A DNA stretch of 64,000 nucleotides from Sphingomonas sp. IC081 (GTDB lineage: Bacteria; Pseudomonadota; Alphaproteobacteria; Sphingomonadales; Sphingomonadaceae). The notes under the pieces were generated by a model. It made no database searches and was not told the DNA's origin. It saw nothing but the letters and a program-made list of their open reading frames with translations. The stretch spans positions 713,922 to 777,921 of the forward strand of contig NZ_CP029762.1 of the NCBI RefSeq assembly GCF_006874585.1, in the 5' to 3' direction. Shown one piece after another: positions 25,061 to 33,782 of this stretch. The position numbers and the translations under genes were made by a program. Numbering within the stretch: position 1 is the stretch's first letter; the number at the start of each line of letters is the position of its first letter.

Positions 25061-25587
25061 CCGACGTCTCCCGCGAACCAGCGCTCGCTGTAATCGCCAT
25101 TGGCCCGGCCGGTGAAATGCCCTGCACCGAAGGGATAACCCATAACTCCCTGCGACCAGTCCGCCGCTGCGCCCCAATCCTGCTCCCAATCGTAGAGCAT
25201 CACCCGATCGGCAATGCGCCATTCCCCGCTGCGCTTTTCGAAGCGATCGAGATAGCGTCCGCCGATGCAGGTATCGCGGTCTCCCTTTCCCATATCGATG
25301 CGGTGATAAGAGAATACGTGGGTCTCGGCCTGCGCCACCTCGCCGGCGAGTTCGATGACCGACTGCCCGATCAGATGCTGGGTATCCTTGATCGCATCGG
25401 CGCCCGGCACCACCCAGGCCAGATAAGCCTCGAAATTGCCGCTGTGCACGCCGTAGTCGAAACGCGCTTCCGGCCACCAGCAGGTCCGGATAACGTCAGC
25501 ACTGCGCCGATCCTCTCCGCGGGCGAGACGGGCGATGCAATCGCGGATCATCTCGCGGTCAATCATCCGTTGGACCAAGGCTTCCAT
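25057..25587 (-). CDS. SnoaL/NTF2-like protein (copy A)
   Basis: 176 residues. Start at ATG 25587 is preceded by GGGAGAGG. Fold landmarks: REMIRDCIARLARGEDRRSA, WWPEARFDYG, THVFSYHRID and GGRYLDRFEKRSGEWRI. The combination resembles SnoaL-like proteins in aromatic or steroid catabolic clusters of sphingomonads; a dehydratase or isomerase role is plausible but unproven. It is the first gene of the four-gene operon and is divergent from an AraC gene about 300 bp away. Confidence 0.8.
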   Translation of the reverse strand: MEALVQRMIDREMIRDCIARLARGEDRRSADVIRTCWWPEARFDYGVHSGNFEAYLAWVVPGADAIKDTQHLIGQSVIELAGEVAQAETHVFSYHRIDMGKGDRDTCIGGRYLDRFEKRSGEWRIADRVMLYDWEQDWGAAADWSQGVMGYPFGAGHFTGRANGDYSERWFAGDVG

Positions 25588-25885
25588 CTGTCCTCTCCCG
25601 AAGCCCTCCTTGCCGGAGTGGCCAGAACGTCGTCGAGCGCAGATCCATGGAGGCCGCCCGATTCCCGCCCATTCATGGAGCATGTGGTCATGGCCCCGCT
25701 TGTTGAATCCGGACAATCCGCCCTGCCCGCCAGCCACGACCCGCACCCTGGCCGGAAAACGCACAGGCGACGCGCTCCGTGCAGACATAACGACAAGAAG
25801 GGGGCAAGCTCCCGGTTCGTCGTCTCGGTCGGCTCCATGATGAGAGCAAGAAGCAGACCGGATCGGCGGGCCGCGCGAGGTGGAG
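25588..25885. other. Divergent intergenic region, SnoaL/SDR operon and AraC gene
   Basis: About 298 bases that should hold both promoters. No clear dyad or hairpin stood out, and the open frames crossing it are extensions of the flanking genes without recognisable motifs. Confidence 0.4.
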
Positions 25886-27028
25886 ATGCAAGACTATCGC
25901 AACACGCACAGGGGCGCCAATCACCGCAGTGCATGCCTGCAAGGCGACGACTTCATACGGGCCCGGCTCCTGCGCCATTTCCCCGAATTGGTCGCCAGCC
26001 TTGGCGGCAAGTCCGCCGAAATCCTTGAAACGGCCGGGATCGAACCATTTGGCTGCGAGGAGGAAAACGCAGTCACCTGTGCCCAGTGGATCCTCGCCAT
26101 GGAAACCGCTGCCGCGCGCCTCGGCCTCCCCGATTTTGGCATGCGTCTTGCGCGGCGGCAGGGCGGACAGGGTGCCCACGCCGTCGTTGGCAGGGCGATG
26201 CGCCATTCGCCAACTTTTGGTGCAGCAATCGATCAGGCCGTTCGCCATAGCGGCGCGCATTCGCGCGCCAGCCGGATCTGGCGCGGGCAAAGCGCCTCGC
26301 GAGACCATGTCTTTGTCGGCCATGACCTCCTGATTTCCGGCCATTCCCGACGCAGCCAGAGCATCGAGCAACTTCTCCTGTTGGGTCATCTGGGCGCCCA
26401 GGCGCTGACCTCCGGACGCGTTCGGGCGCGCGCGATTCACCTGCGTCACAACGCGATTGCTTCCCCCGGAACCTACCGGCGCAACTTCGGATGCGATGTG
26501 CGCTTTGTCCGGGACGAGGACGGCATCGTCTTTCGTGCCGACGACATGGCCTGCCCGGTGCACGAAGCCGATCGGCACGAACTGACACGGGCCGTGGCAC
26601 ACCTACACAAAAACCACGGCGGATCGCCTCACCCAGCCAGCATGCAAGTCCGCGCGATCATCATGCCACGGCTTTGGATGAACGGCTGCAATACCGAACT
26701 TGTGGCAAGTCTCCTCGGCATGCACCCGCGCACGCTGAACCGCCGCCTTCGCGAGGAAGGTCTGACATTCCAGCGGATCAAGGATGAGGTCAGGGCCGAC
26801 CGCCTGCTCTTCTATCTGGAGCAGACAGATCTCCCGATCTGCGAGATCTCCCAAAAGCTGGGTTTCGCCGAGCAATCTGCGCTGAGTCACTTTTCCAGAC
26901 AGGTCTTTGCCATGAGCCCCACCGATCTACGAACCGCAGCTTCAGGCAGGCCGTCGAACCATGGGAACGTCGCAACAGGTCAAGGGGTTTCGCCCCGCAT
27001 CGACAGTGCCAACTGCAAGAGCGCATGA
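25886..27028 (+). CDS. AraC-family transcriptional regulator
   Basis: 380 residues. N-terminal two-thirds is an arabinose-binding-like (PF12625-type) effector domain (HFPELVASLGGKSAEIL); the C-terminal third holds the two HTHs of AraC/XylS (NTELVASLLGMHPRTLNRRLREEG and ICEISQKLGFAEQSALSHFSRQ). ATG at 25886 is preceded by GAGG; a GTG 6 bases earlier is possible. Divergent from the SnoaL/SDR operon, so the likely regulator of it. The last 49 bp overlap the end of the convergent MocR gene. Confidence 0.88.
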   Translation: MQDYRNTHRGANHRSACLQGDDFIRARLLRHFPELVASLGGKSAEILETAGIEPFGCEEENAVTCAQWILAMETAAARLGLPDFGMRLARRQGGQGAHAVVGRAMRHSPTFGAAIDQAVRHSGAHSRASRIWRGQSASRDHVFVGHDLLISGHSRRSQSIEQLLLLGHLGAQALTSGRVRARAIHLRHNAIASPGTYRRNFGCDVRFVRDEDGIVFRADDMACPVHEADRHELTRAVAHLHKNHGGSPHPASMQVRAIIMPRLWMNGCNTELVASLLGMHPRTLNRRLREEGLTFQRIKDEVRADRLLFYLEQTDLPICEISQKLGFAEQSALSHFSRQVFAMSPTDLRTAASGRPSNHGNVATGQGVSPRIDSANCKSA

Positions 27029-28365
27029 TCGCTCGTCTGCGCGACGTTGATCCTCAGAAACGAGGTCGCGCTCTGGCTCGGGCTGAAGACATTGCCGGGC
27101 GCCAGAACGACGTCTCGGGCCAGACAGCGCCTGGCAAGCAAGGCACTGTCCACCCCATCGGGCAAGCGGCACCACAAAGTGAAGCCCCCCACTGGCTCTC
27201 CCTGCGGCACGATCCCCATCGCCGTGAGGCGAGGCGCCATGGCCTGCCGCGCCCTGGCAAGACGGCGGCGAAGTTCTTCCATGTGGCGTCGAAACCCCCC
27301 GCCGGCGAGAACCCTGCTAATCGCGCTCGTGGCGAGCGGCGGCGGGCCGCCGAAACCTGTCGCCAGTTGCAGGTCGGTCAAGGCATCGATCCACTCCGGC
27401 CGCGCCGCGATGTAGCCGCAGCGCAAGGCGGCCGACAGCGTCTTCGAAAAGCTGCCGATGCGGATCACACCCGAAAGACCATCAAGCGCCGCCATGGTAG
27501 GCACGCCCGGCGCAAAATCCGCAAAGATATCGTCCTCGACGATCACCATGCCATGCGCCGCCGCGATGCCCGGAAGCCGGTGGGCGGTCGTCAGGCTGAG
27601 GCTGCCTCCCGTCGGATTATGAAGGTTCGAATTGGTGATGTAGAGGCGCGGCCGCTGTGCCGCGACAACCGCCTCGAACGCGGCGGGATCAGGCCCGGAG
27701 CGCAGAAACGGCACACTGACGGCCCGCACCTTGTGGGCGGCGATCAGTGCCTGATAATTGAAGTAGCACGGATCGTCGAGCAGCACCGTATCACCGGGAG
27801 CCAAGAGCAGGCGGCAGATCAGGTCGATCGCCTGCGATCCCGACTGGGTCAGCAGGATCCGATCCGGATCGCACTCCAGCCCCTCGGCGGCAAATCGCAA
27901 GGCGATCTGGCGCCTCAGCACGGGGTCACCTGCCGTGGTCCCGTAAAGCGTCAACAGATCGCCATCCCGACTGACCTCGCGCAGCGCCTTCTGCAAGGCG
28001 CGCTGCGGCATCCAGTCAGGCGGCAACCAGCCGCAGCCCGGTTTGTCGCTCGACTGGGAGGAATCGAGCGACTGACGAGACACCCAGAAAGGATCAATCT
28101 CATGCTCTCGCAAAGGCGCATGGGCGGCCGGTCCCTGCGGTGCCCCCGCCAGATGGCTGACAAAAAAGCCCGAGCGGGGGACCGCCGCGATCAGGCCTTC
28201 GGCAACCAGGCGGTCATAGGCCTCCACCACCGTAGCCGGTGAAACGCCGAGATCGGCCGCGCTGCGCCGAACCGAAGGCAGCCGGTCCCCCGCACAGAGC
28301 GACCGCGTCGCAATGCGACTGCGGATGCCCTCGATGACTCGTCCAGTCTGGGTTACCTCAGCCAA
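26980..28365 (-). CDS. MocR-type regulator: GntR HTH fused to class I aminotransferase
   Basis: 461 residues. Residues 1-75 are a GntR winged helix (AGDRLPSVRRSAADLGVSPA); the rest is a PLP fold-type-I aminotransferase domain, with GSFSKTLSAALRCGY giving the PLP lysine and VEDDIFADF the Asp that pairs with the pyridine nitrogen. Start appears to be TTG at 28365, since no ATG or GTG precedes the HTH. A direct repeat starts 2 bases upstream. It is divergent from an EamA exporter, the usual partner, so it probably controls that gene in response to an amino compound. Confidence 0.85.
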   Translation of the reverse strand: MAEVTQTGRVIEGIRSRIATRSLCAGDRLPSVRRSAADLGVSPATVVEAYDRLVAEGLIAAVPRSGFFVSHLAGAPQGPAAHAPLREHEIDPFWVSRQSLDSSQSSDKPGCGWLPPDWMPQRALQKALREVSRDGDLLTLYGTTAGDPVLRRQIALRFAAEGLECDPDRILLTQSGSQAIDLICRLLLAPGDTVLLDDPCYFNYQALIAAHKVRAVSVPFLRSGPDPAAFEAVVAAQRPRLYITNSNLHNPTGGSLSLTTAHRLPGIAAAHGMVIVEDDIFADFAPGVPTMAALDGLSGVIRIGSFSKTLSAALRCGYIAARPEWIDALTDLQLATGFGGPPPLATSAISRVLAGGGFRRHMEELRRRLARARQAMAPRLTAMGIVPQGEPVGGFTLWCRLPDGVDSALLARRCLARDVVLAPGNVFSPSQSATSFLRINVAQTSDHALLQLALSMRGETP

Positions 28366-28366
28366 T

Positions 28367-28413
28367 TGTATCGCTCTCTATATCAGTACAGATGAATCAT
28401 TCTGTATCGCTCT
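28367..28413. promoter_or_regulatory. Direct repeat, candidate MocR operator
   Basis: TGTATCGCTCT occurs at 28367-28377 and again at 28403-28413, 36 bp apart in the same orientation, between the MocR gene and the EamA gene. MocR proteins bind direct repeats spaced by about three to four helical turns, so this is a good operator candidate for both divergent genes. Confidence 0.55.
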
Positions 28414-28475
28414 GTAGCTGGCAAGACCAGCGGCTTTCGCTAGATCACGCCCCCTCGGACCTGGAGAGATCACAC

Positions 28476-29339
28476 ATGCAGAATTCCTTTAGAGGCTGGG
28501 GAAGCGGCCTCATGGCCGTCATCGTCTTCAGCGGCTCGATGCCGGCGACGCGCCTTGCCGTGCTGGGAATATCACCTCTGCTGCTGACCTGCGCACGTGC
28601 ACTGATTGCCGGCCTGCTGGCCGCCCTGCTGCTGCTGGCACTGCGCCAACCGCTTCCGACAGGACGGCAGTGGCAAAAACTCTCGGTTGTCGCGGGCTGC
28701 TGCGTAATCGGCTTTCCCTTGCTGTCTGCGCTTGCCCTCCAGCACATGTCGTCGGCCCGTTCACTGGTGTTCATGGGCCTGCTCCCCCTCAGTACCGCGA
28801 TCTTCGGAGTAATCCGTGCCGGTGAGCGCCCTTCTCCGGCGTTCTGGATCTTCGCCCTGATCGGTGCGCTCGCGGTGGGTGGCTTTGCCCTTACCAACGA
28901 TGGACATTCCTCGGCCGCTGGCGACGGTCTGATGATCCTGGCCATCGCCGTATGCGGCCTGGGCTATGCCGAAGGCGCGGTGCTGACCCGCGAACTTGGC
29001 GGGTGGCAGGTCATCAGCTGGGCCCTGGCGCTGTGCATACCACTCGCGGCTCTCGGCGCCATCCAGTTCTGGCCCCAGGCCGGGCTCGCCGCAATCGGCA
29101 CATCCAGTTGGCTCGGGCTGGCCTATGTCTCGGTCTTCTCGATGCTGGTGGGCTTCATCTTCTGGTACCGCGGACTAAGCCTGGGCGGAATCGCACGGGT
29201 CGGACAACTGCAACTGCTCCAGCCATTCCTCGGCCTCGGACTCGCGTCCGTGCTTCTGAACGAGCACGTCTCATCGCTCATGCTGGCAGCTACGATGGTC
29301 GTAATCGGCAGTGTCGCTGGCGCAAAGCGCTTCGCTTGA
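28476..29339 (+). CDS. EamA/DMT-family transporter
   Basis: 287 residues with about ten hydrophobic segments in two EamA repeats. Start at ATG 28476 has GGAGAG upstream; an earlier ATG at 28392 would add a non-hydrophobic leader and is rejected. The pattern GSMPATRLAV near the N-terminus and WYRGLSLGGIARVGQLQLLQ in the last repeat are typical of RhaT/YdcZ-like exporters of amino acids or other metabolites. Divergent from MocR, which likely regulates it. Confidence 0.88.
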   Translation: MQNSFRGWGSGLMAVIVFSGSMPATRLAVLGISPLLLTCARALIAGLLAALLLLALRQPLPTGRQWQKLSVVAGCCVIGFPLLSALALQHMSSARSLVFMGLLPLSTAIFGVIRAGERPSPAFWIFALIGALAVGGFALTNDGHSSAAGDGLMILAIAVCGLGYAEGAVLTRELGGWQVISWALALCIPLAALGAIQFWPQAGLAAIGTSSWLGLAYVSVFSMLVGFIFWYRGLSLGGIARVGQLQLLQPFLGLGLASVLLNEHVSSLMLAATMVVIGSVAGAKRFA

Positions 29340-29496
29340 GAGACCGTTTGAAAATTCGCGACATGCGAATTTAACAGCACCGGTCCTTTCCCATCCCCCG
29401 CCACCGATCGATAATGTCCTGCGAGTGACAGGGGTATGGGAAAGGGCCGGCACCGCCTCGAGAAAGCCCCTGCTGGCCATTTTCGAACGGCCTTTC
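29340..29496. repeat. Structured intergenic element with nested inverted repeats
   Basis: Starts with GAGACCGTTTGAAAATTCGC (29340-29359), whose AAATTCGC (29352-29359) forms a perfect 8-bp hairpin with GCGAATTT (29365-29372). A second inverted pair follows: CCGGTCCTTTCCCATCCCCC (29380-29399) and GGGGTATGGGAAAGGGCCGG (29431-29450), 18 of 20 pairing. The far end 29475-29496, when reversed, again resembles the start (GGCCGTTCGAAAATGGC). It directly follows the EamA stop. It could be a MITE-like element or a strong terminator; the first 20 bases recur near 19968. Confidence 0.55.
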
Positions 29497-29800
29497 TGAA
29501 CAATATTCCTTATTTCGACAAAATAACCACCAAGTGTCATCAATATTTCTTCACAAAATTAAGGTAATGACAAATAGCAACAGTAATGAAATAAAAATGA
29601 ATGTTGAAATTTACCGTTGCCAATAATCCTCACTTCAAGAATTTCACAACAAACGCCGCCAAACCACTGCACCACTGTCTCGACACTGTCATGCAGGGGC
29701 GATTATGACTTCGGCAGCAGCGACGCCCTGGCTGCTGAAGACGACCGTTGGCGGACGATTGTGCTTCCAGGAGCTTGGAGACGCATGCTGAAGCCATGAC
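29497..29800. other. AT-rich upstream region of the TonB receptor
   Basis: About 130 strikingly AT-rich bases (29500-29630), then GC-normal sequence. It has no convincing gene. It is the likely promoter region of the receptor. I looked for a cobalamin riboswitch and found no B12-box-like sequence. CAGCAG/CTGCTG pairing occurs around 29715-29737. Confidence 0.45.
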
Positions 29801-29820
29801 GCTCCCCCTTGCGGGGGAGC
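29801..29820 (+). promoter_or_regulatory. Leader hairpin ahead of the TonB receptor
   Basis: GCTCCCCC-TTGC-GGGGGAGC is a perfect 8-bp stem with a tetraloop, ending 21 bases before the chosen ATG at 29842. There is no U-tract after it, so it is not a terminator. It may protect or modulate the mRNA leader. The hairpin's own GGGGGAG is ribosome-site-like. Confidence 0.5.
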
Positions 29821-29841
29821 ACCTATGAGGTCGTAGATCCA

Positions 29842-32304
29842 ATGCAGAAACGCTCCCTTCTCGTCGCTTCGGCGGCGAGCCTCGCGATCGCCTGCGCGCT
29901 CGGTTCCGCCCCGGCGCGCGCCCAATCCACCGGTTCGCTCGATTTCGAGAATTCGGACATCGTCGTCACCGGCAAGGCCCAGAACGACATTGCCGGCATC
30001 GTCATCCCGGCCACCCCGAAGGCCAAGCAGGTCCTGACCAAGGACGTGATCGGCCGCGAGACGCCGGGCCAGTCGATCGACGAAATCATCAACCTGATCC
30101 CTGGCGTCAGCTTCCAGAGCTATGACGGCTATGGCTCCTCGGGCGGCAGCCTGATGATCCGCGGTTTCGATGATACGCGCATTTCCCAGACCTTTGACGG
30201 GATTCCCCTCAACGACACCGGAAACTACGCGCTCTATACCAATCAGCAGCTTGATCCGGAATTGATCGAGCAGGTCAACGTCAATCTTGGCACCACCGAC
30301 GTCGATTCGCCGACTGCATCGGCATCGGGATCGACCGTGAACTACCGTTCGATCGATCCGAGTCACGAATTCGGCGCTCGCATGGTCGGCACGGTTGGCG
30401 ACTACGGCAAGATGCGCATCTTTGGCATGATCAACACCGGCGATCTGAATTCGTCCGGGACCCGCGCATGGGTCTCGGCCTCCAAGGACACCTACAACGC
30501 CCTTTACGGCGGTATCGGCAAGATCGACAAGACCCAGTTCAACGCCAAGGTCTACCAGCCGATTGGCAACAACGGCGACTTCATCGCGATCTCGGGCCAT
30601 TACAACGTCAACCACAACACCATGGCATCAGACTGGGCGCTGACCAATACCAGCGGCATTCCCACCAATGCCGATGAGCGTGACGCCTATACCGTCGCGC
30701 GCTGCACCATCCCTTCCGGCACGGAAAGCGTGGCGGATGCCGCCAGCTCTTGCGGTTCGGCCTGGGAATATCGCTACAACCCGTCGAAGACCGCGAACAT
30801 CCGCATCAATTCGCGCTTCACGCTCAGCGACAAGCTGACGCTTACGGTTGATCCCTACTTCCAGTACACCTCGGCCAACGGTGGCGGCACCGTGGTGGCC
30901 AAGGAAGGCAGCTACAGCAGCACCATTGCCAGCGGATACATCAACGGCACCCCCTACTTCGGCGGCGTCGACCTCAACGGTGACGGTGACACCCTGGACT
31001 CGGTCCGCCTCTCGGCCCCGAGCCAGACCGAAACCTACCGCATCGGCGTGATCGCCTCGCTCCGCTACGACCTGTCCGACAACCAGCGCGTCCGCGTAGC
31101 CTACACCTATGATCGCGGCCGCCATCGCCAGACAGGCGAACTGGGCTACCTCGATTCCGACGGCTTCGCGTCGAACTACTTCAACACCAGCGACGCCCTG
31201 ACGGACGTCAACGGCAACGTCCTGCAAAAGCGCGATCGCCTTTCCTATGCGATCCTGCACCAGGTTTCGGGTGAATATTCGGGCGACTTTGCCAGCAACG
31301 CCCTCCATCTTGTCGCAGGCCTGCGTGTGCCGTTCTTCCGCCGCAACCTGACACAGAACTGCGTGACCTATACCAGCACCGGTTCGGTGAACTGCCTTGC
31401 CGACGCCGACAGTCTGGCCGCTTACGAAGCCGGCCTGACCACGACTTACGCAGCGCCGCAGAACAAGGTGTTCGACTATAGCCGGGTCCTGCCGAACGTG
31501 GGCTTCACCTACGACTTCACCCCGGCACTGTCGCTGAACGCCAACTACTCGAAGGGCCTTCAGGTCCCGGGCACCGACAATCTCTACACGAACGCATTCT
31601 ACTATTCGGACGGTTCCGCCGATCCGAAGCCCGAAGCCACCGACAACTTCGACGTCGGCCTGCGTTACCATTCGGGAATGTTCCAGGCCTCGGTCGCGGG
31701 CTGGTACACGATCTTCTCGAACCGCCTTTCCTCGGCCTACAACCCCGATACCCAGACCTCTACCTACACCAACCTCGGCACGGTCGACCGTTACGGCATC
31801 GACGGCAGCCTGGCATTCCGGCCCGAGAAACACATCTCCGCCTATCTCTTCGGCTCGTATCTCTGGTCGAAGATCCGCGACGACGTACAGACCGGCACGT
31901 CCACTTACGCTGCAACGTCCGGCAAAATGGAAGGCGGCGTCCCGCACTACACCGTCGGTGGCCGCCTGGAAGGCAATGCCGGCCCCGCATCACTGGGCGT
32001 GGAAGTCAAGAAAACTGGCTCGCGTTACTACAACAGCCTGAACGTTGCTGTCGAAGACAGCTCGGGCAACAAGCTCTGGGATGCCAAGGTGCCGGCCTAT
32101 ACCGTCGTCAATCTCGACGCGCGCCTGAATCTGGGCTTCCTCGGCCTGAACGACAAGACGTTCGTTCAGCTCAACGTGACCAACCTGTTCGACAAGTTCT
32201 ATTACGGCGCTTTCGACGATGCAGGCATCACCAATACCGCAACGACCTACGCCTACATCGGTGCTCCGCGCACTTTCTCGGCATCGGTAAACTTCCAGTT
32301 CTGA
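29842..32304 (+). CDS. TonB-dependent outer membrane receptor
   Basis: 820 residues. A cleavable signal peptide (positive MQKR, hydrophobic core, ARAQ cleavage near residue 28) is followed by the TonB-box-like SDIVVTG, a plug domain to about residue 160 (PGQSIDEIINLIPGVS, LMIRGFDDTRISQTFDGIPLND), and a long beta-barrel rich in Tyr/Asn/Thr ending in a terminal Phe (SASVNFQF), the usual outer-membrane sorting signal. Ligand unknown; no linked substrate-specific gene. Start ATG 29842 chosen because the signal peptide begins there. A downstream hairpin ends the transcript. Confidence 0.92.
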   Translation: MQKRSLLVASAASLAIACALGSAPARAQSTGSLDFENSDIVVTGKAQNDIAGIVIPATPKAKQVLTKDVIGRETPGQSIDEIINLIPGVSFQSYDGYGSSGGSLMIRGFDDTRISQTFDGIPLNDTGNYALYTNQQLDPELIEQVNVNLGTTDVDSPTASASGSTVNYRSIDPSHEFGARMVGTVGDYGKMRIFGMINTGDLNSSGTRAWVSASKDTYNALYGGIGKIDKTQFNAKVYQPIGNNGDFIAISGHYNVNHNTMASDWALTNTSGIPTNADERDAYTVARCTIPSGTESVADAASSCGSAWEYRYNPSKTANIRINSRFTLSDKLTLTVDPYFQYTSANGGGTVVAKEGSYSSTIASGYINGTPYFGGVDLNGDGDTLDSVRLSAPSQTETYRIGVIASLRYDLSDNQRVRVAYTYDRGRHRQTGELGYLDSDGFASNYFNTSDALTDVNGNVLQKRDRLSYAILHQVSGEYSGDFASNALHLVAGLRVPFFRRNLTQNCVTYTSTGSVNCLADADSLAAYEAGLTTTYAAPQNKVFDYSRVLPNVGFTYDFTPALSLNANYSKGLQVPGTDNLYTNAFYYSDGSADPKPEATDNFDVGLRYHSGMFQASVAGWYTIFSNRLSSAYNPDTQTSTYTNLGTVDRYGIDGSLAFRPEKHISAYLFGSYLWSKIRDDVQTGTSTYAATSGKMEGGVPHYTVGGRLEGNAGPASLGVEVKKTGSRYYNSLNVAVEDSSGNKLWDAKVPAYTVVNLDARLNLGFLGLNDKTFVQLNVTNLFDKFYYGAFDDAGITNTATTYAYIGAPRTFSASVNFQF

Positions 32305-32315
32305 TACGACAACAA

Positions 32316-32359
32316 CAGGCCCGGAGCTTTCGAACTGGAACTTTCGAACTCCGGGCCTG
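32316..32359 (+). terminator. Terminator after the TonB receptor gene
   Basis: A perfect 11-bp stem, CAGGCCCGGAG (32316-32326)/CTCCGGGCCTG (32349-32359), lies 11 bases after the stop, with a direct CTTTCGAACT repeat in the loop. A second small hairpin CTGAC-TTGC-GTCAG follows. Lies between convergent genes and probably serves both. Confidence 0.7.
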
Positions 32360-32366
32360 ACTTGCG

Positions 32367-33782
32367 TCAGCGTTCCTGCTCTGGAAACAATGCGCTGGGC
32401 AGTCGGATCGCTAAGCCCAGCGCCATGACCAGCAACACCTCGATCACGGCAATGGCAGGCAGCATCGTGCGCCCGCTTCCGGCGAAGAACGCCGTTCCGA
32501 CCATCGCGACACCAAGAGCCATTCCCAGTTCCTGGACCGTCTTGACGATGCCGCTGGCCACACCGGCGTGCGCTGGATCGACGCGCGCGAGCATCACCGG
32601 CGTCAGCGGGCCGCTCGTCATGCCCATGCCCACCCCTGCCAGTCCAAGGCATGGTAGTGCCCATATGTAGGGCATGTTGCCCTCGATCCAGCAGAGCGTC
32701 ATGCCCGCAAAGATCGCCATCAAGGAAATGCCGCCGAAAATGACCCACCTTCCGTAGAAAGCCAATAGCTTTCGGCCAAGAAACGCGATCCCGAACATCA
32801 CGCCGACACTGAAAGGCACGTGCAAAAGTCCAGTTTCAAGCGGTGAATATCCACGCAAGGTTTGCGCGCCGAATGCAAAGACAAAAAGGAATCCCCCCGT
32901 CGCAATTCCGAAGGCAAGCGCAATCGAAAGCCCCATCACGAATTGCCGCTGCCGCGCCAACGCGGTCGGAAAGACCGGCGCCTCCCCCTTGCCCTCCCGG
33001 CGGACAGTCCGCCGCCATACCAGTGCCAAGGCAATGGGCGAAGCTGCCAGCAACGCGAAATGCCATGGCTTCCAGCCAAGATCGTGCCCGCGCACGAGCG
33101 GGTAGAGCAAAGCCGCCATGGCCACACCCAGCAAGGCCGTACCGCGGCCGTCAATCCCCCGCGGAAGCGGGGAACGTGCGCCCGGGAGGAGCCGGGCAGC
33201 CAACATCGTCGCTGCCAGCCCTACCGGCACGTTGATCAGGAATACGCTGCGCCAACCGGTATCGAACAGGTTTGCGTGGATCAGGATCCCGCCGAGGATC
33301 GGCCCCGAAATCGCGGATAGTCCGCCGATCACACCGACCCAAGCCAGTTTGGCCACCCGCTCCATCGGGCCGTACAGCACCTGGATCAGCGCCATCACCT
33401 GGGGCGCCATCATCGCGCCCGCACTGCCCTGCAGTACGCGCGCGGCGATCAATTGCCCTGGACTCGCGGATAGGCCGCACAACAGCGACGCCAGTGTGAA
33501 GCCGGCCACACCGCCAATGAACAGGCGGCTGTAGCCGAAGGCATCGCCCAGCCGCCCGCCCAGCATCAACAGCAATGCAAATGCCAATGAATAGCCCGCC
33601 GCCACCCACTGCGCCTGCGCTGCCGCCGCCCCGAAATCGCGCTCGATGACCGGCAGCGCAGTGTTGACGATCGTAACGTCGACGATCTCCAGCACCAGCG
33701 CGACCATCAGCGTCAGGTAGGCAAGCGACTTTTGCCGTTCGGTCAGTTCCGCCGGTAGTGCCGACGACACGATCGCCGTCAA
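32367..33782 (-). CDS. MFS transporter, DHA2 (14-TM) type
   Basis: 471 residues with about fourteen membrane spans. The DHA2 signature is visible: LEIVDVTIVNTALPVIERDF in TM1, GGRLGDAFGYSRLF, and GPILGGILIH in TM5. Probably a proton-coupled drug or metabolite exporter. The start is taken as TTG at 33782, whose last base pairs with the TGA stop of the GMC gene in a TTGA overlap and which has AAGGAAGG six bases upstream; GTG at 33770 is an alternative. Co-transcribed with the dehydrogenase genes. Confidence 0.85.
   Translation of the reverse strand: MTAIVSSALPAELTERQKSLAYLTLMVALVLEIVDVTIVNTALPVIERDFGAAAAQAQWVAAGYSLAFALLLMLGGRLGDAFGYSRLFIGGVAGFTLASLLCGLSASPGQLIAARVLQGSAGAMMAPQVMALIQVLYGPMERVAKLAWVGVIGGLSAISGPILGGILIHANLFDTGWRSVFLINVPVGLAATMLAARLLPGARSPLPRGIDGRGTALLGVAMAALLYPLVRGHDLGWKPWHFALLAASPIALALVWRRTVRREGKGEAPVFPTALARQRQFVMGLSIALAFGIATGGFLFVFAFGAQTLRGYSPLETGLLHVPFSVGVMFGIAFLGRKLLAFYGRWVIFGGISLMAIFAGMTLCWIEGNMPYIWALPCLGLAGVGMGMTSGPLTPVMLARVDPAHAGVASGIVKTVQELGMALGVAMVGTAFFAGSGRTMLPAIAVIEVLLVMALGLAIRLPSALFPEQER

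Noticed and set aside
24170..25477. N-terminal extension of SDR copy A
   Set aside because: The extra 139 residues are Arg-rich shadow of the SnoaL gene; the ATG at 25060 begins the Rossmann fold.
19009..29496. Genomic island bounded by the IS and repeats
   Set aside because: No integrase, tRNA or matching attachment sites; most genes there have normal composition.
29497..29841. Cobalamin riboswitch ahead of the TonB receptor
   Set aside because: Looked for a B12-box-like consensus; none was seen, only a simple hairpin.
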